Positions 41,838 to 53,949 of a stretch of 64,000 nucleotides of DNA are shown in pieces (positions within the stretch are counted from its first letter, which is position 1; every line of letters starts with the position of its first letter). The position numbers and the translations under genes are program-made. The DNA comes from Escarpia spicata (Eukaryota > Annelida > Polychaeta > Sabellida > Siboglinidae). Under the pieces are notes generated by a model, which was not told the DNA's origin, did not search any database, and saw nothing but the letters and a program-made list of their open reading frames with translations. The stretch covers positions 37,697,309 to 37,761,308 of the forward strand of contig OZ023214.1 of assembly GCA_963995525.1 (NCBI GenBank), read 5' to 3'.

Positions 41838-44415
41838 CTTTTAGTCCAGTAGATATCAGCACATTTTTTACCAAACCCGGACATTTTGGTTAAAAAGCAA
41901 ATTTTTGTTTTAAGACGACCAGTAGTGTTTCCAAACTTCCAGAAAAAAAAACCCAAAATCAACCCTGAGGAACCTCGATTGTTTTTATGAACAATATACG
42001 TAACCTGTCAGTCGCTTCTTGTAACATTTTCTTTTGATTGGCTTTCCATACATAGATGCAAATGAGTTTTGACGCACTGACTTCCACTGGCCAGAGGATA
42101 CTTGTGTTGATTTGTATTTTATGTATCCATTAACTCGCTAATATAAGAAATCAAGTGTTTGCCACAATATTAGAGTTTGCCACTGTGTATCGAAAGCCAA
42201 TGTTTTAAAATCCAAACATGAGCGATAATATCACATATATATTAATTGGACCAAAATTCGTAGTATTCAATAGAACAACCCGTTTTCGTAAACCCCCTCA
42301 AGACATTTTATGCAATGGATCTATATTCTAAATAAATAACAGCTATTGTATTAATTACTTGCTTGCAGATTATTAGAAAAGTTATAATAAATATATGTAA
42401 TGATTGTTACGGATTCTTATGCATTTGTGCTTGAGCGAAAATGATTGATATGGAAAGCCAATCATGACATTGTTCATAATTTTGTAGCCAAGGTGTAACG
42501 GTAGATCTTGGTTGATTTATTGGTGAAAAATTCATAGTTAGTAATTTTTAAGATAGCATTTTAAATCCGAAATCTCTGAGTAATTATATAAAGTAAAGTT
42601 AGCAACTGTTGTTGAATATATTATCCATAATTATAGTACATATTATGAAGATTGCCTAGAACATAGTCATACATCTTTTTCAGGAACGAGTCGCTGATAT
42701 GGAGCAATGTGTCATTTGTCAAAAAGGTGGTGGTGGTTTAATGGCTAAACTTGGACAGAAAGGGATATATTCATTGGTGGCGGTGTCAAAACTACGAGAT
42801 GATGGGTTGGCTGAACACTTCAATAATGCAGGTGATCAGTATATCCATGAAAACTATAGAAAGACTTACACTGCCTCAAAATGTAACTAAATCATTTCAA
42901 GCAGCAAACCAGGTTATTGCATCAGAATGTATGCCAACTCGTACAACCTCGAGAGGTTACGATTATCTAATTCACTGTTTGATGTGAGCTACGGAACTCA
43001 ATGCCGAAGATGTCTATCGTCATCCCAAACGAGGTAGTCGGATATGCAATATCAAAGAAATCCACCAGAAAATCACAGATCAGAAGTACGGAGACATCGT
43101 TCTCATGAAGTCAGAACAAGTGAAAACCTTCGCAGTTATGAAGAAAATTTTCAAACTGAAAGATGGAAAAGAAGTGCACATGTCTTCGACGGAGCTGTAC
43201 CATAGATTATTGGCCAGGGCATATACTTATGGACCACCGGATCGCAGTGTCTTCTCACATGAGGTAGCAGCCACAGTTGTGGATGGATGTGCCGTTCTGC
43301 ATCAGATACCCTGGCCAAAGACAGGTACCCACACGATAGGGCCTGGTTCGTAGTGTTTGATAGCTAAGAAGTGCTCACCACCATGAAACCCGAACAGAAG
43401 CGACGTAAATTGGGCAAGACCATTTCCGCTGATGTGTTGGTTGGACGTAACACTCCAGTGTCTTCACACAAACGTAGTTTTCTTTCAAACAAGCACAACA
43501 AACAACAACTCATCAATCTCCTCTCTACTTACCCGAAGGTATCGAGGTGCGTCATGCTGGCGAGGAAGGGGATGCGGATACCACAATTGCGAAGTGTACC
43601 CTAGAAGTTGCAGAATCCCACGAGAACGTATGTGTCCATTGTGATGATACAGATCTGCTTGTAATCCTGCTTTACCATGCGCCTGAGAAGTCCACCATTT
43701 ACATGCATCAGTATCAGCGCTGGTCAACATGCTCTCGGAAAGGAGTGCTTGCCATTTGTAAGTGCTCGTCATTTGCAAACGCTATGTCTGGCTGTTGCAT
43801 AACGTCAGCTATCTACGGTATTGGCAAAGTCAAACACATGAACATTCTAGGATCTTCAACAGAGCCGAGAACATCCGTTGCCATATTCGACAGTAACACT
43901 GCATCGAGCGCCGACATGGCAACAGTTGGGGAGCTGCATATGTTTCGCTTTACACCAAAGGCAACTCAAATGTAAGTCTCGACGATCTACGATACATGCA
44001 CATAATTTCATATACGTATGTCGTCATTGAAAGAATGCCGCCGACAAGTCGAGCATGCTACTTCCATTCACTCAGAGTGCACCTACAGGTTTCTACTTGG
44101 GTTATTCTGAAGACGGTATTGGACACACACACATATATATGGCTTCCACTGTGACGCACACTCAGTAGTATCCGTCATATTTTCACCAATAAATAAAACA
44201 GTTAAAAATATTATTAACAAACGCAAACAAAAAGTGTTACTTCGAAATTGGACCGAAACACCCACAAACAATGATTGGGATAACAAGAAAGTTCCCAGGG
44301 TTGATTTTTGTAGGTTTTTTTGGGAAGTTCAGAAAACCCTACTGATCACCCTAAAACAAAAAATGACTTTTTAACCAAAATGTCCGGGTCATTGTCAATT
44401 TCTACTGGACTATTT
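41838..44415. mobile_element. 2.6-kb inverted-repeat element enclosing a nuclease-like pseudogene
   Basis: The left end at 41838 (AGTCCAGTAGA, CCCGGACATTTTGGTTAAAA, TTTTTGTTTTA, CAGTAG, AATCAACCCTG) is mirrored at 44295-44415 (CAGGGTTGATTTTTG, CTACTGATC, TTTTAACCAAAATGTCCGGG, CTACTGGACT). Repeats are about 130 bp and stop abruptly inside and outside. The bases next to GTCCAG/CTGGAC are TA on both sides, compatible with a TA target duplication. The only coding relic inside is the broken gene at 42.7-43.98 kb. Confidence 0.6.
42684..43975 (+). pseudogene. Broken gene of a multicopy invertebrate family with PIN/FEN-like acidic motifs
   Basis: Preceded by an acceptor-like ...ctttttcag. Fragments in three frames follow one order: MEQCVICQKGGGG and AEHFNNAGDQYIHENYRKTY (Cys/His N-terminus), DVYRHPKRGSRICNIKEI, DGKEVHMSSTELYHRLLARA, ATVVDGCAVLHQIPWPKTG, HKRSFLSNKHNKQQLINLLS, EGDADTTIAKCTLEVAE and VCVHCDDTDLLVILLYHAPE. 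The D-x-D-T / DDTDLLV pattern recalls FEN1/PIN-type nuclease active sites and uncharacterised proteins that are abundant in cnidarian and mollusc genomes. An internal stop (42985) and frameshifts (about 43350-43550) make it non-functional. Confidence 0.6.
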
Positions 44416-44419
44416 AGTG

Positions 44420-45780
44420 ATTGCAATGCAGCAACTGTTGCTTTATGCATGGGATCAGTTTAACTGTTTCGCCAAATATACGTAAAAGTTCGTCTATCTA
44501 ATGAGTAGTCCAATAATGTGATTAACCTTTGAAGCCACAGTCTAACATTGCTCTGAAGCGTTCACACCAGCACTGACTGACATCCCAAGTTCTAAGTGTG
44601 ACATACGTGTTCAAAGAATCAAGATTATAATTATATTGTGAAAATCCACGACATACATTTCGAGCAATTATGATTAAAAAACAAGATACCAAAAAGTTAT
44701 GTGTTACGAAAATAACTTGCCCGAATCGAACCGATACCAAATGTTGCGACGTTAGCCGTCCAGAGCCGTCCTAGCTTCTATAGGTAGGCTTAATTCTTCT
44801 TCGTGCCCAATGCCACTTTTACTGCGGAATCATTTACTTATCACTTGACCTAAATTTATTAATTTTCATATTTTCGACAATTGGGGTCACCCTATAGATA
44901 CATTTATTTATATGTGTGCTTCATTTGGTGACACCCTGCATCAGATTATCCTCAGCTTTGTTCAACACAGCTTCGCAGAAATCTCGTAAACCAGCCATTG
45001 CGTATAAAACAGTCTCGTTGAATGAAGTCATGAAATGCGCACCGTAACAATAACTGTCTATAAATCCTACCACGTAATGCTCAATTATCCGATTTACATA
45101 CAGGCACATATATATGGAAAGGATATGCATAATTATTGTGGCGAGCAGATATTTCTTTCTTTCTTGATAAGGCCATTTGTGGCGGGGTTACGGATCGTGG
45201 GAGGTTTTCTCCGTCAGCTCCGACCGGCGCACGAGGCAAGAGGAACGAGGAGATGCCGTGACGAACCGCTATGTCACACTCCGTCACACTCACAAACTCG
45301 GTCTGTATTATCGCGACATTCAGACGCTGCGACACCGGCCGGCTTTCAAGCAACGCACAGGCCATGACGTACCAATTGTCGCTCCATCGAACACCGTCGA
45401 CCCAGAAGCGACGCGATCAACCCGCCAAATCCGGTTGTTTGCGAAGAGTTATGTCGGCGTAAACGGAGGAAAGTGGATAAAGAATACCGGCTATGAATAA
45501 TAATTGCGGTATCGTGTGACAGATAGCCAACTGAGTTGGCAGGTCTTGGAACCGCGCGAGTGGAAGACAAGCACACGTCGAACATAAGCACGGGAATGTT
45601 CATCACTGTTGACGAGTTATTATCCTATTGTTACGGCCGTCAAAGTCCTAATTTGTCATCGCCCACACTGTAGGGTGCTGCGCAGGGAGTCTCAGCGAAT
45701 CGCCGACGCGATCGGGAATTCGTGTCGACAGCAGATCAATATCATCTTGAGGCGATGGTGGTGCGGTATGTAAATGAGAC
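44420..45780. other. Gene-free region upstream of the TATA box
   Basis: 45.18-45.5 kb is GC-richer than its surroundings and open in several frames on both strands (for example a 107-aa + frame with RSTRQIRLFAKSYVGV), but none shows a motif or convincing splice sites. Confidence 0.3.
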
Positions 45781-45803
45781 GGCGGCTACGTCATGTGAGT
45801 CTG

Positions 45804-45925
45804 TATAAAAGACGGCGCGGCGCCGGTATCCGAACATATCAGTATCTACCTCGGAGTGGCGTCTAAGAAGCTCTGACAACTTGTCAACAAGTGCCGAGAA
45901 AACCCACGGGTGTAAGAGATTCAAG
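45804..45925 (+). promoter_or_regulatory. TATA box, start region and possible non-coding first exon
   Basis: TATAAAA at 45804 sits in a GC-rich stretch. An initiator-like TCAGT lies at 45839, and transcription would start around 45834-45841. The following ~90 bases contain no ATG and end at a good donor, ttcaag|gtaaga (45926). This fits a 5'UTR exon. The next good candidate on this strand is the acceptor at 53038-53039 feeding the signal-peptide exon, so I infer it is the promoter of that gene, with a 7.1-kb intron. The linkage is inference only. Confidence 0.4.
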
Positions 45926-45987
45926 GTAAGAGACGAGACTGTGTCGGAGAAAAAGCTTTGTATATGATAACTGGGTAACACCATTGT

Positions 45988-46290
45988 GAAGCGCAGTAGT
46001 GCAGTTTCTAGAGCATCGGATTCTCAGTCGAGAGAACCCGTGTCGAATCTTGGGCGAATTCGCCGTTGCTCCAGTTCACTGAGCTATATGAATGAGTACC
46101 TGGCTATAGACAGTGGTGGATATTTGTGTACGAATAGTCTTCGCGCATTAACAGCAGCGTGGTTGAATCCTTCCCAGCGAAGCCAAGATGATGCTCGATT
46201 GAACAGGTCTTCCAGGGAGTAAAGTGTAAAGCGCTTTGTGCAGTCCAAAGGTCAGGATACTACGCTATATACGAACTTACATTTTTTATT
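45988..46290 (+). mobile_element. tRNA-derived SINE, family A
   Basis: Shares the head (GTGCAGTTTCTAGAGCATCGG), the body (GTGGATATTTGTGTACGA, TCTTCGCGCATTAA) and the tail (AGTAAAGTGTAAAGCGCTTTG) with the 3236 copy. It lies just after the putative first exon of the secreted-peptide gene. Confidence 0.8.
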
Positions 46291-46742
46291 TCACACCTTG
46301 TCAGGCCGTTTTTCTGTCAGGAAAGCCGCGTTTTTCGTTATATCGCAGAAAATTTGTTGTGAAAATGTGGTTGACCGAAATGACAAAGGTGTCGTGAGCA
46401 ACGCCAGATAAATATTATTTGTCATATCAATTCAGTATTCGTCCCAATGTTGCAGAATCGATTAGAGGATGATCGAAAGAGTTTTAACAGTAAGTTTCTT
46501 CATGTACGCCTTAGGGATGGTCGAATAATTTCGCAAAGTCCTTACATACGTTAAGCATTACGCATGGGGATGGTTTGGTCGTAACCATAATTATTATATC
46601 GCGGGGGAAATAAATTGCTATAGTGGCACCACCTTGCGACTGACACGTATGTTAACGCAAAGTGACGCTAATCGCAATTTCAGATCGTAGTAAAAATCGC
46701 AAGTCCCTCACCATGCATTGTGGGGAATGTATGGGACCCTCC

Positions 46743-48460
46743 TTAAAACGGGCACACTCTCTGATGTGCACTTGAGTTGGGAGACCAAGTAAAACAGTCA
46801 CGCTCTCTGTTGTGCACTTGAGTTGGGAGACCAAGTAAAACAGTCACGCTCTCTGTTGTGCACTTGAGTTGGGAGACCAAGTAAAACGGTCACACTCTAT
46901 GCTGTACACTTGAGTTGGGAGACCAAGTAAAACGGTCACACTCTCTGTTGTGCACTTTAGTTGGGAGACCAAGTAAAACGGTCACACTCTCTGTTGTGCA
47001 CTTGAGTTGGGAGACCAAGTAAAACGGTCACACTCTCTGTTGTGCACTTGAGTTGGGAGACCAAGTAAAACAGTCAAACTCTCTGTTGTGCACTTGAGTT
47101 GGGAAACCAAGTAAAACGGTCACACTCTCTACTGAGCACTTGAGTTGGGAGACCAAGTAAAACAGTCACACTCTCTGTTGTGCACTTGAGTTGGGAGACC
47201 AAGTAAAACGGTCACACTCTCTGTTCTGCACTTGAGTTGGGAGACCAAGTAAAACGGTCACACTCTCTGTTCAGCACTTGAGTTGGGAGACCAAGTAAAA
47301 CGGTTACACTCTCTGTTGTGCACTTGAGTTGAGAGACCAAGTAAAACGGTCACACTCTATGCTGTACACTTGAGTTGGGAGACCACGTAAAACGGTCACA
47401 CTCTCTGTTGAGCACTTGAGTTGGGAGACCAAGTAAAACGGTTACACTCTCTGTTGAGCACTTGAGTTGGGAGACCAAGTAAAACGGTCACACTCTCTGT
47501 TGTACACTTGAGTTGGGAGACCAAGTAAAACGGTCACACTCTCTGTTGAGCACTTGAGTTGGGAGACCAAGTAAAACGGTCACACTCTCTGTTGAGCACT
47601 TGAATTGGGAGACCAAGTAAAACGGTCATACTCTCTGTTGAGCACTTGAGTTGGGAGACCAAGTAAAACGGTCACACTCTCTGTTGAGCACTTGAGTTGG
47701 GAGACCAAGTAAAACGGTCACACTCTCTACTGAGCACTTGAGTTGGGAGACCAAGTAAAACGGTCACACTCTCTGTTGTGCACTTTAGTTGGGAGACCAA
47801 GTAAAACGGTCACACTCTCTGTTGTGCACTTGCGTTGGGAGACCAAGTAAAACGGTCACACTCTCTGTTGTGCACTTGAGTTGGGAGACCAAGTAAAACG
47901 GTCACGCTCTCTGTTGTGCACTTGAGTTGGGAGACCAAGTAAAACGGTCACACTCTCTGTTGTGCACTTGAGTTGGGAGACCAAGTAAAACGGTCACGCT
48001 CTCTGTTGTGCACTTGAGTTGGGAGACCAAGTAAAACAGTCACGCTCTCTGTTGTGCACTTGAGTTGGGAGACCAAGTAAAACGGTCACGCTCTATGCTG
48101 TACACTTGAGTTGGGAGACCAAGTAAAACGGTCACACTCTCTGTTGTGCACTTGAGTTGGGAGACCAAGTAAAACGGTCACACTCTCTGTTGTGCACTTG
48201 AGTTGGGAGACCAAGTAAAACGGTCACACTCTCTGTTGAGCACTTGAGTTGGGAGACCAAGTAAAACGGTCATACTCTCTGTTGAACACTTGAGTTTGGA
48301 GACCAAGTAAAACGGTCACACTCTCTGTTGAGCACTTGAGTTGGGAGACCAAGTAAAACGGTTACACTCTCTGTTGAGCACTTGAGTTGGGAGACCAAGT
48401 AAAACGGTCACACTCTCTGTTGAGCACTTGAGTTGAGAGACTAAGTAAGACGGTTGCACG
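46743..48460 (+). repeat. 46-bp satellite, about 37 tandem copies
   Basis: Unit built of CACTTGAGTTGGGAGACCAA, GTAAAACGGTCACACTCTCT and GTTGTG. Copies differ at a few fixed positions (GTTGTG / GTTGAG / GCTGTA; CGGT / CAGT; CACACT / CACGCT). 46 is not a multiple of 3, so no continuous frame. Located in the inferred first intron of the secreted-peptide gene. Confidence 0.97.
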
Positions 48461-48469
48461 CCATTGCAG

Positions 48470-51400
48470 TTGGTATGTACATAACGCGTATGTGCACAAG
48501 TGTGTTTCGTTAACGCAACACGATTCATTTATATAAAAATTATACACTCTGTAATGTTGTTCGATGACACATCAAAGGCATTACGAACTGCTAATAATGT
48601 CCTTAGGCTTAGACGCCATGCCTAGTTTGACATTTGCTTGAGATCATAACGAATTATATTGCCATTTCAGACAGTTATTAATTTCCTTTTGACATCGTCT
48701 TTTGAGTTAGGTTTATATTTGACTCGAGTCGGCACGTTACAAATGGCAAAGGGACAAAAATGCGAGCTTTAGAGGATTAAGCGTATTAAAATTAACAATA
48801 ATGCGGACTACTTTACTGTCGAAGTTACGGCAATGGACATTATTCATTGCATTTCCACAGCAAAGAATTTCATGATTATTTTGGAAATGTTGGGGCGTAG
48901 GATCATCAAGTTGGAAATATCTTCTGCATAAAGAGAAATGAGTGCATACGGATGTTAGTTATTCAAACGAACAAACAAAAAATTGGTTTTAGTGTGACCC
49001 AAAACCATCTTGTTTGAAGAGACATAGAAGCAAGAACGTCCATTGTTATGTTGGAAATACTTTAAAATAGCAGCAGACGCAACATATAGTTTTACTGATA
49101 CGCTCAATGAATAATGTGCTAATCAAGAGAAAGATTACCTAAATATACACTCGTTGTGACGAGTAAATCTGCGACTTATATCATAGTAAAGTTGACGATC
49201 ATTACAGTAAACGTAGGTCACGGGCTAGTTAGTGTGCATGAAATTAATACCACGGTTTAAAAGCGATGCTGGACATATAAAATATATGAGCGGAAGGATT
49301 TAATATATAATAATATGATAATCATCGAGTCTCTTTTTGCACAATTAATGACTTGCTTTGGCTTAGTACATAACTTAAATTCTGCAGTGAAAAAATGCTC
49401 CAAATCCGGCAACCTTTTGACCTAAATAAAACAGAGTATTAACGACAGTACTGAAAGCATTAGTGGCCACCCTAGCTAACGACGTGGGATAATTATTATC
49501 TTCTAATGTAATTTACAAAATGGTGTTGGTGATAAAGAAGAAATAAAACCAGTTATTACGACTGGGCAAAGATATTGTAATTGTTGCCTTAGTCCTAGCA
49601 TCGCAAGCACGAAGATACCGAGAGAAAGCTCTATGGCCATTTAATATCTGTCTCGAAGTGGCGTGCAGTCACATGACTACAGTCAGCGCCAATCAAATTG
49701 CCGTAAAAGCAGACAACAAATGATCGGGTAGCAACCGCTGGGTTCCGGAAGATTAAAGACTTTAAGCCGAAAAAAGGACACATGACTCATTTACGATTAG
49801 CGTTACAACATAATCACCCAACTGTTGCTAGAGACAATGGCACTTTAAGATAACGCGACCAATTAGTGCAAACTATCAGGATTATACATCGAGTGAATGC
49901 GTTCTACAACCGGATGTAGGTCTGCTGTACCCTGGGCAAGGCTTAATATACGACCATCCTATCCGGCACAGTGTACGGAAGTTCGTCGTCGCAATTCGTG
50001 CATTGTTTATCATTGGGGTGAGGAGCAGGAACGCAAGTGGAAATGGGTCAAACTTTCAAGGTCGACGATGCTGACAATGAGTGATCTGTTGTGTCTCTCA
50101 GAATCACACGTTCAGGAGGAGTTTTCTCTGTGGAGAATCGGAAGTAATGAATTACAACTAAAACAATTATTCGATCGAGATAACTAACAAGTATATACCA
50201 ATGTATTAGCACCAGTACCTATGTACCGGTGCTAATGTGAATGCTTGCACGACCGCACGCACGCACGCACGCACGCACGTACACACGCGCGCCTACCTAT
50301 ATTAATAATACTAATAACTGTCTAAATTACAGAAATAGGAAGCACGACAAAATAAATCCATTAAAACAGTTATTTGAATATGACGATAGGGCTACAAAGG
50401 CACGATGTACATAGTTCCGTATATATTGGAGAATACTAAATAATAGTTCGCGTACAATTAAATAACCAGGCAATATTTGTGAATAACATACCGATTAATA
50501 ATTGAACTAATTATTTACAATCAAATAACAGAAAACATTGTTATTCTGTGACAGTCAGCAACACTAGCAACAGCACTTATCGAAACGAAAGGTGTCGGTA
50601 GAATTGTTGAGCAAATAATGAGTCAAATAATTTATAATGGACTATTGGATATATAGAAGCAGCCATTTAGTATAGGTGAGTGCGTGCGTGCGTGCTGTAC
50701 ATATACGCCGTACATATAGGACTTTAATACAATTCCGTTTAAATCAATCATCTGTGCAACTAACGACGCCAACTGCTGGTGAATATGTTGGAGCTGCTCG
50801 ATTCGTCGCCAAGTAAAACCAGCTGTTTTGTCCCTGCATCCGGTGATATTGGAATACTTGCTCCACTCAATTCAACAACACTTCTCCGGCACCAGTCGGC
50901 CATAACCGTTGTTGCGAACATCAAATTAAGTACAACAGGTCATTCACTTGATTATTCGATTATTTTATCCGCTTTCTCTACAAACTAGCATTGATTTGGT
51001 CGCAGGAATGTCCACGCGCTAATGTCGTTAAGTGGTCATTACCACCCGCCACCTTATTAAACCCCGCCTTAGAACTAAGCTGTGACGACATGGCGTGAGA
51101 TTTGTATCTCAGTTATGTGGAAACCACCAAGATCGTTCTGCGCGAAAAGAAACTGACTTTAATTAGTCTGGGTGAGAAAAGGACAGCGTGAACCATCAAA
51201 GACTTCGAGTCACCAGTCGTTATTAAAACTAAAAAAACAGAAGTTCACCAAAGAACGTTTCCTAGTCAAATGTTACATTTTACAAGCGACAGCGTCAAAA
51301 TCCAATTTTGTACTAAGGTGAAATCATAAAATAGCATGACGTATCGTGACAATGCTTAGAAGCGATACCAGTTGGTAGACTAGGAACAAAATAACAATCT

Positions 51401-52010
51401 TATTGTAATTTGATCACGCGTTTCGTGGTAAGTTTAATGTTCATGTTAGCTCTCAACCCACATTCGTCCTCTACCGACTAATGGTATTATGACGTAGGGC
51501 TCTACCGGAGATGTCACCTTTGTTAAGTTCTCAAGTACCTCCAGTGTCTATGGCCTAGTTAGTAAGTATTATTAACATTATAAAGACACATTTTAGTTGC
51601 GACCACTCCACCCAAACCTTTAGGTGAAATGCAAATAAAATAGGCTACGAAATGGTGTAACAAACGTTTCAGTATTCACTGAAATAATATTATTATTATT
51701 TTGAAGGCAAAACTCATATAGTAGTATAGTTACTATGAAAGGAACGTATTTAAACCATAATGTGACGCAAACCTAACTATGATCGAGCTAGCTGTTGTAT
51801 TTATGCGTTTGAGGATGTTAACGTTTTCTACCTAGGTGATTTGTATCTCGGTGGCCAACATTTCAGGGCGTCATCTACGACTACTGGAGAAAAAAAACGT
51901 ACAATTAAAAATCCCCATGGATTAAAGGTTCTTACCGATTAAGGAATTTGTTTTTTGTGGCGAGCGTGGAAATGTAAATTTTATGAGACGGTTAATGTGT
52001 ATTTTTGTCG
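48470..52010. other. Gene-free stretch inside the inferred intron
   Basis: Contains a palindrome (50206-50235), short (ACGC)n at 50256-50280 and no supported exon. The 96-aa frame at 49897 and 69-aa frame at 50779 have no recognisable motif. Confidence 0.35.
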
Positions 52011-52049
52011 ACTGTGAAAGGTGTGTGCAATTGGAAGGCAGACATGGTT

Positions 52050-52390
52050 TTCTGACCTCCCCCCCCTCCCAGTAATAGACGGCGCCATGGCGAAAACCTT
52101 TTCCAAAGCACCGCCTCCCCCCCCCCCTTCGGATGTCATCATTTCAGCCGAGACAGCGGAGAGAAGCTGGAGAAAACAGCGGCGTGACGTAAAAAAAAAT
52201 TTCAACAGCACGGTCCCCACCGAGCCGAGACAACGGTGAAGCTGAAGTTGTAGCGGCGCAGCGGCAAAAAATTCCAACACCACCCCCGTCTTCCGATGTC
52301 ACAGCCGAGCCAACCGAGACAGCCAAAATGTGAAGGAAGATGTGAAGATATTCGGCGGCGCTGCGGCAAAATGTTTTCAGTGGTACTGAA
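52050..52390. repeat. Dispersed repeat related to the 634-982 element
   Basis: It contains C-runs followed by CTTCGGATGTCA / CTTCCGATGTCA, then GAGACAGC and GAAGCTGAAGTTG blocks, matching the interior of the 634-982 element (TCTTCTGATGTTCA ... GAAGCTGAAATTA). The module seems to be repeated at least twice within the segment. Open frames over it are incidental. Confidence 0.45.
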
Positions 52391-53039
52391 TGAAGCTCCG
52401 GTAGTCCCCCAATATGAATTTCGTTCCTGCGGCACTGGTTAAGGGTTCGTTCCGGACATTTGGTGGACATTAGATTGTTTATAACGTTAAGCATGTTTTC
52501 AAATGTTCCGAGCTTCGTAAACCGTCCAACGATGAGTTGGGAACGTTTTGCGTAATTAGCAAGTTGAAAACACACGCAGCGTTATGCAACTTTTTTAATG
52601 TTTGTAATCTTTGTTAAACGTCTGGTACGAATATTTCGGGAAACCGTCTTCTACGTCTATGTGTATATAGTGACGTCCAGATAGGCAATTTTGCTAATAA
52701 CAAATATTTTGGCGTACATATCGTCACGTGACTAGAACTCTTCGCCTGTGACATACATTGGAAGCGAATAGTTGAGAGATATCCGGGGACTTTCTCTAGT
52801 TTATTCAGTGGAAGTATGTACTACAAATAGTCGCTAGGATTAAATGCAATCACAGTGAATACACACCACCCTCCACTTGCTGTGTTGTCAACTGATGATA
52901 CGTAAATATATTTCAGTTATAATGTGTGTGACTAATCAAAAATTGATTAAGTAACATTCCCCTGACATCATTGTTATGCCCTTGTAATGGTTCTCCCGTG
53001 TTGTATCTTTTTTTATGTTCACGGAAGTGCATCTTTCAG

Positions 53040-53154
53040 AACCAAATCTTAGAAGATGGACATACGAGGCTGTCTGTGCGTGCTGATCCTGGTCGTCGCA
53101 AGCGTCTGTCCGCCGACGGTAACAGCCAAGAACTTACCATCGAGCGATTTACAG
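53040..53154 (+). CDS. Secreted peptide/protein precursor: start codon and signal-peptide exon
   Basis: Acceptor ...gcatctttcag after a T-tract, donor ttacag|gtaaga. After a 16-nt leader the ATG (53056) opens 33 codons: a basic N-end (MDIRG), a hydrophobic core (CLCVLILVVASVC), then PPTVTA with probable cleavage before KNLPSS. This is a textbook secretory signal. The exon ends in phase 0, matching the coiled-coil exon at 58434. The (GT)n tract just after the donor is intronic. Confidence 0.65.
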
Positions 53155-53198
53155 GTAAGATATGTCAATGTGCTGATGACACTCTCGTAGGATACAAA

Positions 53199-53405
<207 letters not shown>

Positions 53406-53659
53406 TTGCGTGCTTGCGTTGGGGTGTCTGCCTGCTTAACTGATATATGCAGTTTTTATCAAGCGAATTAATGATTGGCAGAGTGAGTGACCAATCAGGT
53501 GTGAGAGCGCGTCAGTGCGAGAGTGCGTGCGTGAGTGACTGAGTGACTAAGTTAAGTGAATTGAATAAGCGAGTTACTCGGAGAGTAATAAATGACTGAG
53601 TGAGTAAACGAATGAATGAGTGAGTGGTTACATTAGTGAGTGAGTCAGCGAGCCTCTCA

Positions 53660-53942
53660 GTGAATGAGTGAGTGAGTGAGTGAGTGAGTGAGTGAGTGAG
53701 TGAGTGAGTGAGTGAGTGAGTGAGTGAGTGAGTGAGTGAGTGAGTGAGTGAGTGAGTGAGTGAGTGAGTGAGTGAGTGAGTGAGTGAGTGAGTGAGTGAG
53801 TGAGTGAGTGAGTGAGTGAGTGAGTGAGTGAGTGAGTGAGTGAGTGAGTGAGTGAGTGAGTGAGTGAGTGAGTGAGTGAGTGAGTGAGTGAGTGAGTGAG
53901 TGAGTGAGTGAGTGAGTGAGTGAGTGAGTGAGTGAGTGAGTT
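53660..53942 (+). repeat. (GAGT)n microsatellite, about 280 bp
   Basis: Around 68 near-perfect GTGA units, with degenerate copies extending upstream to about 53490. It lies in the same intron as the (GT)n tract. Confidence 0.97.
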
Positions 53943-53949
53943 ACTGGGT

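Noticed and set aside
46743..48460. CRISPR-like array (46-bp repeated units)
   Set aside because: Units are directly adjacent with no unique spacers, and the genome is eukaryotic; it is a satellite.
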